Below, one piece after another: positions 44,074 to 56,159 of a stretch of DNA of 64,000 nucleotides. The DNA comes from Fennellomyces sp. T-0311 (taxonomy: Eukaryota; Mucoromycota; Mucoromycetes; Mucorales; Lichtheimiaceae). Below the pieces are notes generated by a model. The model searched no databases and was not told the origin of the DNA. It was given only the letters and a program-made list of their open reading frames with translations. A program made the translations under genes and the position numbers. Where the stretch lies: contig JALLLT010000017.1 in assembly GCA_025266875.1 (NCBI GenBank), positions 186,001 to 250,000 on the forward strand, in the 5' to 3' direction. Every line of letters begins with the position of its first letter. The first letter of the stretch is position 1.

Positions 44074-45364
44074 ATGATATACCTATGGTTAATGCTGTCG
44101 TGGTGTGCTGTGGCCTTTGTAAATACTGCACCAATTCCAGATGATGGAACGCCATCTTTTAGTTTTGCCAAGATCCGGACCGTATATTCGTTCGGGGACT
44201 CGTACACTACCCAAAACCTGGACCTCGTTTCGTTAACTTACGCCTGCGCCGCCTGTACATCCGCAGGTGGTCCCAATTGGGTTGAATATCTGGTCGATTT
44301 ACACCCAATGCAATATTGGAATTTAGCCTACAACAGCGCCCCTATCTGGAATGCACTGGTTGGACAGGTCAGAGTAGAACAACAATTGTTTACGTTCCAC
44401 CTGCTAAAGTTTGTTTTTCTTACAGAGTACCTCGTAAGAAAAGAAAAACCCCAAGTTTTAGTGTACATAATAGACCCTCTGACAAAAAAGTATAATTCCA
44501 CAGATCAGTACCTGATGTCACCACACAGATCACAAGTATGTTTCCACAACATTTTGGCAATTTCCCGCGCGATCCTTCAACAACGTTGTACACGATTTGG
44601 GTGGGAATCAATGACATTGATTTGACGGCCGATTGGCCAGATACGGATCAACTGGACGACAAGCTGATGCAACAATATCGGGCACTTGTGGTAGGGTCAT
44701 TTCAATGGGTCACTGATGCATCGTGAGTCTTACATAGTTTTGTGATTTAGGAGTATCTCGTGACCCAACACGGTGCACGTCACTTTGTCTTGATAAGCGT
44801 TCCGCCGATTGACCGGTCGCCGATGTGGCAGCGCCAAGGCCCGGATGTAGTGGATCGAATCCAGAGACGTGTCCACGGTAATGCCATGCAATGCATTGAC
44901 TATATTTGGGTTGTACCACATGAGATTGACCATCACCATTCGTTTTGCAGAGTATAACATGAAACTGGCGTCAGTTGTGCAACATCTAGGCAATGCGACG
45001 CCAGGGAACTTTTACTTGTTTGATGCATGGTATACTTTCACTCATATCTTGGATAATCCCCAGCAGTACGGAATTACACATATCTCAGACTACTGCGCAG
45101 ACTGGTAAATAATGCAATTGAGGAAATAGGAATTCACGGAGGCGTTTATTAAAATAACATCGTTTTGATGCAGGAGCTATCCCACTCAGAACAATTGCGC
45201 ACCCATTGAACAGTAAGTATATCTTTTTATGCAGTTACTTCCCGCGCATTCAACTCATACATCTCGGTTCTGAAAGATATTTTTGGTACAACGATCTGCA
45301 TCCAACGTACAAGATCCATCAATATGTTGCTGAGGCTGTGTACCAGTTCTTGCAGGAGCAGTAG
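44074..45364 (+). CDS. Secreted GDSL esterase (CE16-like)
   Basis: Seven exons join in phase to 298 residues: 44074-44367, 44426-44433, 44504-44690, 44751-44877, 44951-45104, 45174-45212 and 45277-45364. The signal peptide is MIYLWLMLSWCAVAFVNTAP. Block I is VYSFGDSYTT with the catalytic Ser, block II centres on YNSAP, block III is IWVGINDIDLT (the GxND Asn) and block V is YNDLHPTYKIHQ with catalytic Asp and His. Fungal CE16 enzymes remove acetyl groups from sugars of plant wall polymers. The 8-base second exon is needed to keep frame. Secretion is likely but a vacuolar location cannot be excluded. Confidence 0.83.
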
Positions 45365-45934
45365 GTGACTATTCCTTGTAAATAGCTATTTTCTCCTACA
45401 ATGTACCTATGTTTGTTAGCTAATTGCGCACCCGCGTATATTACAATGTATTGCACATATTTCTTTCGTAATCACTCTATATGTGTTCCATCAAGCGATA
45501 TCATCATTCCACTTTGAATACCAGCATTATCGCTCTATGACGAGACATGTAGGATTACCGCGAGCGAGCGAGAAAGAGTAGCATGTACGAAGAATATGCT
45601 GTGCCTTTTCTTTTTGTTCTCATATATCACTTTTATAAAGATGGTAGGCTCACAGCATACGTACAACGGATGTGATAACCCAGTCTGATGTTCCACGTTG
45701 CTAGGTCGAGTACCATAGATAAGTCAAACTTATTAGATGGAACTATACATAATTGAAAGCAGTATATGCGTACATAACAAAGAGGCACATTATAGAGTAC
45801 GCCGTATGACCGTGGCAGTCGTCGCATCAGATCCAACTGGAGGGGGGCACCATCATTGAATTCAATCTCCTCTGGCAAATTCACAAGTCCTTCCGAGTGT
45901 GGCAGCAACTTTTGTCGAGTAACAAGTTCAAAAA
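45365..45934. other. Intergenic between GDSL and prefoldin genes
   Basis: No gene is called. A 91-codon minus frame (45633-45908) starts with a protein-like stretch (MLPHSEGLVNLPEEIEF) but has no splice partner or family, and its ATG is only 26 bases from the prefoldin start. It is left as doubtful. Confidence 0.35.
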
Positions 45935-46425
45935 ATGTCAGCTCTATCTGATGATGCCATCCGAAAAGTAACAGAGTGCCATCGCATCAAAGGATTAGCG
46001 CTCACTAGGCTCCGTTGATTTAGGTGTTCGTAGAGCTTCAAGCCAAGTACGTGGCAAGCACACAGCAATTGAACACGGTTAAAGCACAGATCCAAGCCAA
46101 GCAGCGAGATCGCAAGATGGCCGAGCTGACGCGACGCGAACTCGATAGTTTGGACGCTGACACAAAGACCTACAAGCCCGTGGGCAAAATGCACGTATTA
46201 CGAACAGAATTCGAACGAAGCGCCCCTCGGTTTTCTTCTAACGCCTTATTTTACAGGTTTGTGCAGACACCCTTAAGCGAGATGAAACAGCAGTATGTGG
46301 AGCGCATCAAGGACTCGGACGACAAGATCCAACAATTAGAAAAGTCGCAAAAGTACTGGGATCGTGCGGCGCTGGATGCTCAGAGCAATCTGAAGGATAT
46401 TCTTCAGGGCCCACGGACAATGTAA
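45935..46425 (+). CDS. PFD1: Prefoldin subunit 1
   Basis: Exons 45935-45967, 46024-46190 and 46257-46425 give 122 residues, the same length as human PFDN1. Two long helices flank a hairpin: VFVELQAKYVASTQQLNTVK, ELDSLDADTKTYKPVGKM, FVQTPLSEMK and KIQQLEKSQKYWDRAALDAQ. The second intron (46191-46256, 66 bases) needs a GC donor (AAAAT/GCACGT) and acceptor TTTACAG; this yields the expected V-G-K-M-F-V junction. Reading through would insert 22 foreign residues at that point. Prefoldin is a cytosolic hexameric co-chaperone that hands actin and tubulin to CCT. Confidence 0.88.
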
Positions 46426-46529
46426 CATTAATAAACAAAAGAGCGTTGTGCGTGTCGATGAGTTGCTGTACAAACAGTTTATATATAATTGTGTGTATAA
46501 ATGTTTTTTTCTGCCGGCACGCCGGGTGC

Positions 46530-47175
46530 TTAGAAGTACGAAATGTCGCCGAAACGTTCCTTGTAGCCGGGGACGGAGTACTCGCCCTTCTGCAACTTCT
46601 CCTCGATGTTCTTGGTGAGCTCAGGCTTGGCGACAATGATATCGTCGACCTAAACAACGCGCAATCCATCAGTATACCTGTCATCCCCTCCTCCTTCCAA
46701 TCCCTTACAGTCAACTGCTCGATAGGTCGCGAGCCCTCAATGTTGGAGAGGGTGGCCTGGAGGTCCTTAAGCTCGGCATCGATCTTCTGGACGGTGGTGG
46801 TGGCGCGCTCAACCTATTCAAACCTTGGTGTCAATCGTTCTGCCCCTCCTAATGACACATCTTTGCAAAAAAAAAACTTACAGCCTTGGCCTCGAACTGG
46901 TCAATGGCCTTGAGTTGAGCGTCCAAGTTGTAAGCAACAGGCTTAAAGCCCTGGACAGCCTTCTCGGCCTGATCGATGATGCCCTGGTTCTTAAGCACCT
47001 TGCGGTAATGGGCGAAATCGACAGTGGTGGCCTGCTCCTTCAACTCGAGCAAAAGACGCTTGGCTTCGTCGTTGCGCTTGCGGAAAGCCTGGAGGGAGGC
47101 GACGGTTTCCTGAGGAAGGCTGCTGCTCAACTTGGACCAGTCAATTTGCTTGGCGGCGGCGCGAAGAGATGCCAT
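46530..47175 (-). CDS. ATP7: Mitochondrial ATP synthase subunit d
   Basis: Minus strand, exons 46882-47175, 46709-46813 and 46530-46649, 172 residues, the expected size. The N-terminus MASLRAAAKQIDWSKLSS, the central FRKRNDEAKRLLLELKEQ and VDFAHYRKVLKN, and the end EKLQKGEYSVPGYKERFGDI are all family features. Subunit d belongs to the peripheral stalk of F1Fo-ATP synthase on the matrix side of the inner membrane. The gene converges on the prefoldin gene, with 104 bases between stops. A 155-codon plus frame over its 3' half is a shadow. Confidence 0.92.
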
Positions 47176-47626
47176 GGCTAAATATGTAGACAACGAGGTT
47201 GTATAAAGAGGCGTTCAAAAATTTTAACCAGACAAGCCCTTCACCCTGGCCCTCGATGACGTGTTACGAAATCCCCGGCAGCTGCCAGGTTAGCTTTCAA
47301 GTCCCGTCACCTAGGGCAACCAATCCATGTTAATTCCAACATCTTTGTTGTCAGCAAGTAGCCCCACGGGAACAGCAGTCCTGCTCGTCGATAGTTAAAA
47401 TGGCTGTAACCATTGTCGGGCCATTCGCTCAAGAGGACGCCATGCAGCACACCAGTAAGCATACTGATGCTGATTTTTCAACAAGTATCAGTAAAGGATG
47501 TGTGCGTTGCATCCTATGCGCATTACGTATCCTGGCTTGACCATATTACATTCTTATTCACAAAAAATCATACGTGCAATGACGCTCCACAACCAATTAT
47601 TAAACTAAAAATGTAGAGACTGTCCT

Positions 47627-50600
47627 TCATAGCGCAATTTTTAAAGTAACAACCTGGAAAGGCCCAACATTCAATAAAATTCCTTCTGCTTGCCGGCGCA
47701 CTTCGTTCTGTTGATGGAGTTCCACAATATCGTCATCTAGGACCCGTAGATTGGTGCTGAATGCCCGATCCACTGCTGATCCTGGTTGGGTAGTGATGGT
47801 TATCGCTTCCATTTCATCCTCCAGAATATTACAGCGAGATACTGATTTCATCGGCAACGAGCTTGCAAAAATAATGCATGAGCTATCAACCCTTCCCCGT
47901 ACACAACTATAGCCCACTTACCACATCAGACGGGCCCTTGCATGGCCACCATACGCTTCGTACAGTCTGATGATTATATCATTGCTGTCTTCCGCACGTT
48001 TTAAAATGTCCATTACAACGTTAGGTGCCTCTTCTAACCGGAACTTGGGGAATGCGTTTGCTACTGCGTTTGTCTTGCTTTGTGGAATTACTCTAACAAC
48101 ATGTACAAGAACGCCGGTTAGCTCGTTTCACTTTTTTTTTTTAAAAAAAAGAACACCGGTTACTGACTTGGTTAAAAGTGGTACGTTGAAATTATAACCT
48201 TCCCTAACAACGTCAGATTGCATAAAGTGTCCCTCATGAGGGTATATAGCATATTTGAAAACATGGTGTCCTGATTCTCGAATTAAAACACTATTCTTAT
48301 TATCGATCGATCAGTTTCCGCTACTTACCTATGTCACAGTTGGAGTCAGGTGCCTAATGAAGGTTACTTAAATGTAAGTAACCATCAAGTAATGTGTCCA
48401 GGTCAATATACCTTGGGTGATCGGATAAGTGAGAGTCGAACGACATTCTTATGTGCCGCATAGCCATATTTGCAGTCATTAAGCAATGCTACACCATATC
48501 CATATTCCGAGATATCTGCAAATTTGTGGCCAGCCACTTCGAATTTCGCACTATCCCAAGAGGTATTATAGTGGGTAGGTCTCTGAACCGTGCCGTATTG
48601 TGTTTCATAAGTAACCTATATACCAATACAATTAGCAAGCCGATGAATGAAATCAATTTTCCCTTGCCTTGTCCGCCATGATATCCCACGCAAATTCCAC
48701 TTTCTGCAGTAAACAGGTCAATGATACATTCCAAGTAACAAGCACAAAGTGCAAATACATACCAAGAATTGTCTGTTTTCGTTCCAATCAACTTCGGTTT
48801 CAAAGTCGATGCGGCGAGATACTGCCGTCATTACAACGATCTGCCGTAATCGACTGGTATCCGAAATACGTTTCTCAACCAAAAGCGCAGCGCGCAGAGG
48901 CCCTTGTTCTAGCAGCTGTACTGATCCTTCCTCGACGACCTGTCCTTTCTCCAGATGATAAATCTCCACTAAAACCCAAAGTATCAGTTTCGCAAGTTGA
49001 CCAATAGAATCTTGCCGACATACCGTCCCATGCTAGAAACAAGTGCATGCAAGGGTTAGCAATACGAAAATGGGCTTGACAAAAGCAAGACTTACCATCC
49101 CAGAATAGAGGCTTCAATGAATGGGCGGAACGGTTAGCAAAGTGTCTGATCCAGCCTACTTTCAATGACTTACTATATCCTCATACATCTTGAAAACATT
49201 GCCACGTTCATCTGGCCTTATTAATGGTCGACTAAGTTGCAAGTGTCAAAAATACGAAGTAAGACATATCTAAATATGTACTTACTCTAACTTCTTATCC
49301 GTTAGACCGATTAAATGTCCAGACTTATCGAAGGTCGCTCGGATATACATATTCTCCATTACAATATTGTTATTCCTGTCAGTTGACACCTTGACAGGTT
49401 CATACTCTGGGTCTTCAACAAAGTTAAAGCCCTTTACGCCGAGAGGTGGCACGTTCTCCACTGTAGCCATAGTTAGCAATATAGCAAAGTGAACTTTCAT
49501 CACAGCATACCCAAGGCATATCCTGTTCGACCAAACGCTGAATATTGTCTCATTGTCGGGAGACCTTCATCCAGCGGGACTTCAATAACTTCACGACGGG
49601 ACCATGCCAATGTGTTGATAACGGCGAGAGCTATACTTATATCAATTAATTATACGGTATTACATCAGCAAATGTACCATGCATTACATTGCTTCCCTTC
49701 GGGCATCGATGTCGCGTCCAAATCAAGTAGCTTTTCAACGAGAGCTCCACGTGTTTGTTTAGCGAGCATATCGACTTTGGCATACATCTAAGATCTTCAC
49801 ATGAGCAACAACAAATATTCGGGTCGGCTTAACCTTTTTACCTGTAAGCAATCATCATAGACCATTTCTATAGCAGAACCGGACATTACATCATGGAATT
49901 GGATCAGCCCGATCATTTTCCAGAATTGATCCAGATCGGCCTTTGGATATCTGCGAAGGACCAAGTTTAAAAGTATTAATCCAAATGAATCAAGATGCCA
50001 TTGGATGGCTTACTCAAAGTTCTCAGGATCCACAATATGTGCCATCGTCGCCAGGATTTCAATATCACGTAGTAAAAACTCACAAGCGCGGTTGAACTTT
50101 TTGCAGAGGGCATGAGTGGTGAAAATTCCGCGATGCAACTCAAAATACTATAAATACAGATAAGGTTAGATTCTCACATGTTTTATAAATGTTTGTTGTT
50201 TTACCATCTCGCCATTCCATGTTGCCAGAACGGGTGTTTCCCTTTCCAGCTTCTCGTAAAACTCGCTAGGTGCACCCATTTCAACTTTAGGAAGACCATC
50301 CTGATCATAGAATGAGTAAAATACAGCTCAGCTTGGAGATTATACAATACTTACGACGTTTTTCATTCTTCTTAGACGCTCGATCATGCTAGCTAATGGC
50401 CCTCCACCTCCGTCTCCGTTGCCGTAAACTAGCAAACTGGTATTCGAATACTCTTTGTCGCGATGGTTACGGACACTAGGGAAATAAGACATGAATACGT
50501 CAAGTTTTCACCTGTAAATTTTTCAACCTACGTTCGAATAAGTTCCTCTGGTGTACATTGCGCATTGTACGTTTCTGAAGGCGCCATATGAGTGAGCGCT

Positions 50601-52489
50601 TTGGTACCATCCAGTCCAACCCACCAGAACGTAGTGAATGGGAACTAAAAGGTCAATGGTGTCACAAGCTTGTGTACGCTCAAATTACCAGGTTACACAT
50701 ACCTTGTTAACATTGTTCCACGAAAGCTTCTGAGTGAAAAAGTATTTCATATCTGCAAGATGCATCAATTGCGGGAGCTTCACACGTAATTAGTTGATTA
50801 TAGCAATCCAATGCACATTATATAATATACCTGTGAAGCATAACCGAAAGAGTCCGGTAACCAAAAGACTTTGCAGCGCTTTCCAAAGTGCTCTTCGTAG
50901 AACCGTTGCCTGAGAAGGAAAAAAAAACTGTCTATCAGTAACCTTATCTCCGAATACTTTTGATCGCTGAATTGTTAAGTTTACCCAAGCAAGAATTGTC
51001 GGCAAAGTGATTCTCCACTTGGCATATTAGTATCCATTTCAATCCATGTCTGTTTGCAGCGCTCAGTTACCCAACCTTTCCCTACGCATAAACATTCAAC
51101 TTACTCCTCCGGTGGGCATGAACTGGCCCATAGATATTTTCTCTTTTATGCGATCCCACAATGGAGGATAATTGTCCTTGACCCATTCATACTGTTGTGC
51201 TTGCGAACAAATGAATTTGAATTCCGGATAGCGATCCATCAAATCTATCTGGGACGACCAGCTCCGTGCGGCTTTGCGGATCGTTTCTTCAAACGGCCAC
51301 AGCCATCCGGTATCTACCGCATAAAATGAAACGTTATTGCGAGAAAGCTCGAAAGTTTTTTTTTACTGTCCTACCAATGTGGCAATGGCCTAACGCAATA
51401 ATTTCATGTTGTGAGTCGCCGTTTTTGGCACTCAGGAACTTGCTCGCAATTCTTAAGCATTCTTCAATACTTTCATCACTCCCAGGATGGAAAGTGTTGA
51501 CAATTTTGTTTGCCGTGTACAACGCTTGTGCTGCCCTGAGAGAATCTGGGGGCAGATCTCTGGCCATACCAAGAATAATTTGAAAGTCATACAGAAGATC
51601 CCACGCACGTCTGTTAGGAACCGCCAGATCCTGACATAATGTTTAGTCATCTGAAGCGGCCTATTCACACTTCCCCCTGCCCTTGGATACGTACTAGTTC
51701 GTTGAGGTTGAAGAAGCGGTTCGGGTCCGGTGGACCGATCAGCCCATTTCCTGCTCCAAACATGCCATTGCATGCCATCTCAATATAAAATTGGATGATC
51801 TCTCCTCCCTGCGCGTTTGTGGTAAGGATATACTCATGTCGCGCGTCACTTCCCGCTACACAAGGCAAAAAAACTCTATCAGGTCCCAAGAACATCATCA
51901 CCGTATAATCGCGGACTACCTCCTCCTGTCAGACCCTGCAACGGTAGCCCATCAATGCTCCAGATCAACGCCTCATTATCTGCGTTCCAAATAAAGTGCA
52001 CCTCCTCACCCGCGAACTCGTTGGGAATACGGAGCTGCACGTGAAACCAATGCGTTGACTACAAGGGAAAGCAGCTTTTTTCTTAGCGGAGCACTCGACT
52101 ATACACATACACAGATCACATGACACAGTACCCACGATGGCCCAAACCACTCGCCTAGTCGCGTTGGTCTGAACTCCTGCTGGATTGCCTCTTCGAAAGG
52201 GATCCGCCGAAGATCCGGAACACTGTAGACTAACAACGAAATGAACTCCTCTAGCAACAGGAATGCTTAGCAACATGCAAGCTTTGAGGAGACAGGAATT
52301 TATATATATATATATACCCGAATTTGTTCGTGCCTTGTACAATTGTGACAAGAGGTTAATGTCGTTTCCGTTTGCTCCGCCGCTGGTGAAGTTGCTGCAA
52401 CGATCAATTGTAATGCTGCGAATCAACTTCGGCGTTTCCAGGGCTTCAGGGCCTCGGTACCGCGATTCAAAGTGACGCGGATCGTTCAT
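47627..52489 (-). CDS. AMS1: Vacuolar alpha-mannosidase (GH38), many exons
   Basis: Minus strand from ATG 52487-52489 to a stop at 47627-47629, split by about 20 short introns that I did not all fix. The N-terminal part reads [20 protein letters not shown], then [29 protein letters not shown] and [16 protein letters not shown]. The GH38 site starts [15 protein letters not shown] (zinc His-x-Asp; intron inside). [16 protein letters not shown] carries the nucleophile Asp, and [16 protein letters not shown] another zinc ligand. The C-terminus ends [16 protein letters not shown], as in Ams1. It cuts alpha-linked mannose from free N-glycans in the vacuole; yeast Ams1 arrives through the Cvt/autophagy route. 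No lesion was seen in the exons checked. Confidence 0.88.
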
Positions 52490-53148
52490 TTTCTCCGAGT
52501 ACACAAGGTATGAGAAAGAAAAAAGGCAGCTCTTATGCAGTTGAGGAAAAAAATGTTTTTAAGCGGTGTGCGGGGTCGGTGTGGGACAAGATGGTGTGCG
52601 GCTCCGACTGTGGCGAGCTGCAAATGGTTATCTGATCATTTTTGCCATTTCCTTTGCTTATTCGAACTGTTACGACGTACCCATCGGTGCTGTGTGAGTA
52701 AAACAACCCCTCGAGAATGTTCCTGAACCAGATGGTATGTAGCTTGTGTGACTTGGTAATAAGCTGTCACCTCCCGCGGATCCGTTTCGTTCATGATGAG
52801 AATAAGTCTTTAATATGGACTGCCCCCGAACAGCTGATCCAGGCATGCCCCACTGTGGCCAGAATGACATTCAACACCGCACTCGCACGGTCATTATTTC
52901 GATATGTAATACAAAAGCAAGTAGTGTGTGCCTGTTCGACTGCTTGTGTCACAACCGGCAACTTTTCATCTCGACACCCGAAAAGGGAAAAGGAACGAGT
53001 TTCCTTCATTGGTGAATTTTTTTTATTTTTTCCAACAAAAAAGATTTGTTAGACCACAAGAGCGTTCACATATTCCAAGACGCTTAGTTCTTCTGCAAAA
53101 TTCAATCGCCGAGACGTTAGTTATTGCTTTGCTTTCCTATCCCTTTGT
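52490..53148. other. Intergenic between AMS1 and RPS26
   Basis: Promoter side of AMS1 and 3' flank of RPS26 (both minus strand). Short overlapping frames occur in several registers, none with a recognisable domain; T-rich run at about 53015-53040. Confidence 0.4.
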
Positions 53149-53806
53149 TCAACCTACCTTCTGGAAGCGGAATCTCGGGGGAGGAGTACGGACACGACGG
53201 TCAACGACCGAGCGGACACGCACAACTCTGGCGTGAATGGCGCACGAGACGCAGTAGTGAAGCTTCACGTACAACTTGGGAATGGCATATTCTAATAACA
53301 AATGTGTTAATAACCCTGGAAACCGCAAGTCACCATGGTTATAACTTACCCTCATAGACGGAAGCCTCCTGAAGATCACGGACGGCAGCAGCTTCGACCA
53401 TGTTGCGGACGTTGAAGCGCTTGATGGCCTTGTCCTATAATTGTCCAATGTTCTACTGTCAATGCCCTGGGCCCTTTTTTTTTTCCCAATGTCTGAAGTT
53501 ACCTTAGGGACACAGCGGGAGCAGTTAATGCAGCGAACGAACTTGTTGTGGCCGCGACCGTGCTTGTTACGTCCGTTGTTTCTTCTCTTGCAGGTCTACA
53601 CGAATAATGGACAATAAGCACTTTTTTTTTGAATGTTCAACATTGGGAAAGCGTATCCATCATCGGCCGACGTGCTCAAGAGCACAAAAATTGCGGTAAT
53701 CAAGTCTAAATTTTCCTGATATGTGTTGAAGGATGTTTCATATGCTGGCGACGATGGATGGATACGCTATAGGTATGGTAGTCTATTGGATGGCTCTACG
53801 TACCAT
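53149..53806 (-). CDS. RPS26: 40S ribosomal protein S26 (eS26)
   Basis: Minus strand, four exons: 53804-53806, 53503-53595, 53350-53434 and 53149-53291, 107 residues. The first exon is only the ATG, followed at once by a GTACGT donor and a 208-base intron, the longest in the window; such start-codon introns are common in fungal ribosomal protein genes. Motifs: [33 protein letters not shown] (zinc cysteines), [31 protein letters not shown] (second cysteine pair) and RTPPPRFR. eS26 sits near the mRNA exit channel of the small subunit. The long first intron may hold regulatory elements. Confidence 0.9.
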
Positions 53807-54723
53807 GGTAGATTCGAAAAGGAGGATCTATGATTCTGCTGGGTTCCCTCAAGTAGCAGCTTTGCGGGCCCACGTTCTCCCTCATTCTATTCTCCGATTG
53901 AGCTGGATCCGGACAGTTAATCATTAACGCACATTCTCTTCCAAACTGTGTAGCTCTTCGATCGCTTTTCCAATCGTACATGGTTATCAATAAACATGAT
54001 ATGACACTACGTATACTATGATTAGAATGCAGAAGTAATGGTGGTAATAGAAAATAAAACTAGTTACACCGGGAAAAGTTTACTTGGAAGCTATATTCGT
54101 TTATGCCTTTCTTTGTAAATAAACGGTATAAAGTAAGAATAGAACAAGATGAAATCCCTTTAAACTTATGTATGTTGTTAATCGTGTAGCGCTAGCGTCC
54201 TTTGGTTCGAGTTGCGGCTGAAGGTAGGCCAATAATTTCCGGAGAGTGTACCCAAACGTTTTTGCCAAATCTACTTGACCATGTCACTTGCTGGAGGCCT
54301 TTGCATGACTTTTTATATCAACTTGTAGTCATTTTTTTTCAGAAAGTACCAAATTCTGTGTACAAAAAGCAAAACATACTTGAGAGTGAGGGTTAAAGTT
54401 TGAGCGATGTATATCAGCCCTTTTCAGGTTGTTCTTTACCCCTTCAGTGGGTATTGCAGAGTTCGATGTGCGTCGTCCCATTTACACCTACTGACTTATA
54501 TAACCCGGAAAGAACAGAGTTTCGAGCCAGGTATTTTATTCAATACGTAATAACCTCAATGATTCTTCATCTGTGTAGTAGACAATTTCATACATATAAC
54601 GTAAACTAGTTCCAGTCGTTCTAGCTTTGTAACCCATGTCCTGCTTATATCTAATGCCAATGGGATTTCGGATTATGTTCGATGGTATATGTATATGGAG
54701 CATGATCGGCATACATACTTTAC
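53807..54723. other. Intergenic, RPS26 promoter and LINE 5' flank
   Basis: AT-rich with no supported gene. The 5' junction of the LINE fragment probably lies between about 54,600 and 54,724, but it was not located and no target-site duplication was found. Confidence 0.35.
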
Positions 54724-55872
54724 TTGGCCAGCTCTGATCCACCTTCCAACGCATCAGCACAAATTTATGGCACCGAGCTCCCCCGTGCAACATCATTCAA
54801 ATATCTTGGAATTCCATTCCAGAAAGATGGTTCGATCGATCCAGCCGCACTTGTTAGCCAAAACACGGCATCAGCAACCAAAAGCATGCACTCACTCTAT
54901 GCGATTGGTGTACGCCCTAGATGTCTTGGCCGCCTACTCAGTTCCCAGCTCTATCGACAATTTATCCGACCTATCATGGAATATGGGTTAGCCATTGTTC
55001 AACTTAGCAGAACAAACCGAGAAAAATTGGACCAAGCACAATCGAATTGCCTACGCCTGATCTACGGAGCGCATAAGACCTCATCCACAGCCGTTATGCT
55101 ACATCTTGCTAGGCTTGTTCCAATGGCGGATCGGATCACCACTCTCCAAGCCCAATTTCTTGTTCGTGCACACAATCTGCCACCGGATGCCCTGCTCACA
55201 ATGATGCTACCGGTAATATCGAGACTGAAAAGCACAAACCTAGTCCAGTTGAAAACAAATAATGCCATATGGAAAGCCCTACCACCGCCACAAAAAGATA
55301 CAGCCCCTACAACGCTGAAGGCGGCCATTCGTAATCACCTTCAGAGCGCCCATGACGCACGATGCAACCGTCGCCATACCAAGCTCTTACGCTCTTGCCG
55401 AAAAAAACTTGGAATTGATCCGATCATGTGGTTACCTATGTCACGCACAGAGCGCCTACGATGCATTGCATATCGGTTAGGTTGGCTACCTAATAGAAAA
55501 CCAGCACCATGCCCACAATGTCAACGCAATCCTGGTATGAGTCGCCACCATTTCAATGATTGTTTTCAAGTCCACCGCAAACTGTGCCTGCCACTGACTG
55601 TCGATGATCCTATATCACACATTCTCAACCGTTTACCAAAGTCACCACCTCGCTCCAAATCAAGGCGTGACTATTGGAAGATCTTCTGGCCAAGACTATG
55701 CGCACTACTTGAAACGTTTGACCGACGTTGCAATCCGGACCGAAGCCACAGAACAACACCTTCTGATCAACATGGCAAAGCACTCATCGAATGGATGGAG
55801 CCTCTGGCCCCAGTGTCACTGTAATCCACGTCGTACCCTTTTTCCCCTCTCCCCCCCCCCACAAAAAAAAAG

Positions 55873-55910
<38 letters not shown>

Positions 55911-55912
55911 AA
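54724..55912 (+). mobile_element. 5'-truncated LINE (non-LTR) insertion with A-rich tail
   Basis: A 366-codon open frame (54724-55824) is the C-terminal part of a LINE ORF2. It starts around the conserved FKYLGIPFQKDGSIDPAALV thumb-side motif and continues LYRQFIRPIMEYGLAIVQLS, the classic R-P-x-x-x-Y-G block. A zinc knuckle (CPQCQRNPGMSRHHFNDCF) and KSRRDYWKIFW follow. No reverse-transcriptase catalytic (YADD-type) core is present upstream, so the copy is 5' truncated and cannot move alone. A C run and about 50 nearly pure A bases (55860-55912) follow, consistent with target-primed insertion of a polyadenylated transcript. The open frame suggests a fairly recent event. Confidence 0.78.
55860..55912 (+). 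repeat. Poly(A) tract of LINE copy
   Basis: A-rich stretch interrupted only by two G, directly after the LINE 3' sequence. It marks the 3' end of the retrotransposed copy or an internal A-rich region of its 3' UTR. Confidence 0.8.
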
Positions 55913-56159
55913 AAAGTAAAGATTTTTTCGTAACTCTTAGTAACTGTAACGGAAATGTACCGCTTCCTTCCGACTTTACTTTGTATCCCCTACTAATAAC
56001 TTCTTTATTGTTTCCTTTTCAGTTCTTTTCTCAACCTTGTATCTTTTTCTTATGTCTTCCTCCTTTTCCCTGCTGCCGGGCAGGTTTTTCATTTCTAATC
56101 CTTTAAATGGAACAGACGAGAGCGGAAAGCTGAGATCAGCGAGCGTTCACTAAAAAACG

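Noticed and set aside
46024..46425. Prefoldin exon read through without the GC-AG intron
   Set aside because: Adds 22 residues with no counterpart in the middle of the V-G-K-M-F-V motif; removing 66 bases restores family length.
46307..46913. Long frames on both strands over the ATP7/PFD1 junction
   Set aside because: They are shadows of PFD1 exon 3 and ATP7 exons 2-3, which join in phase into full-length known proteins.
51965..52504. 179-codon minus frame as one exon of AMS1
   Set aside because: Only its first 54 codons are AMS1; the rest reads through introns. The true chain switches frame to [14 protein letters not shown].
54184..54230. tRNA-like GGTTCGAG B-box
   Set aside because: No matching A-box, acceptor stem or cloverleaf could be drawn around it.
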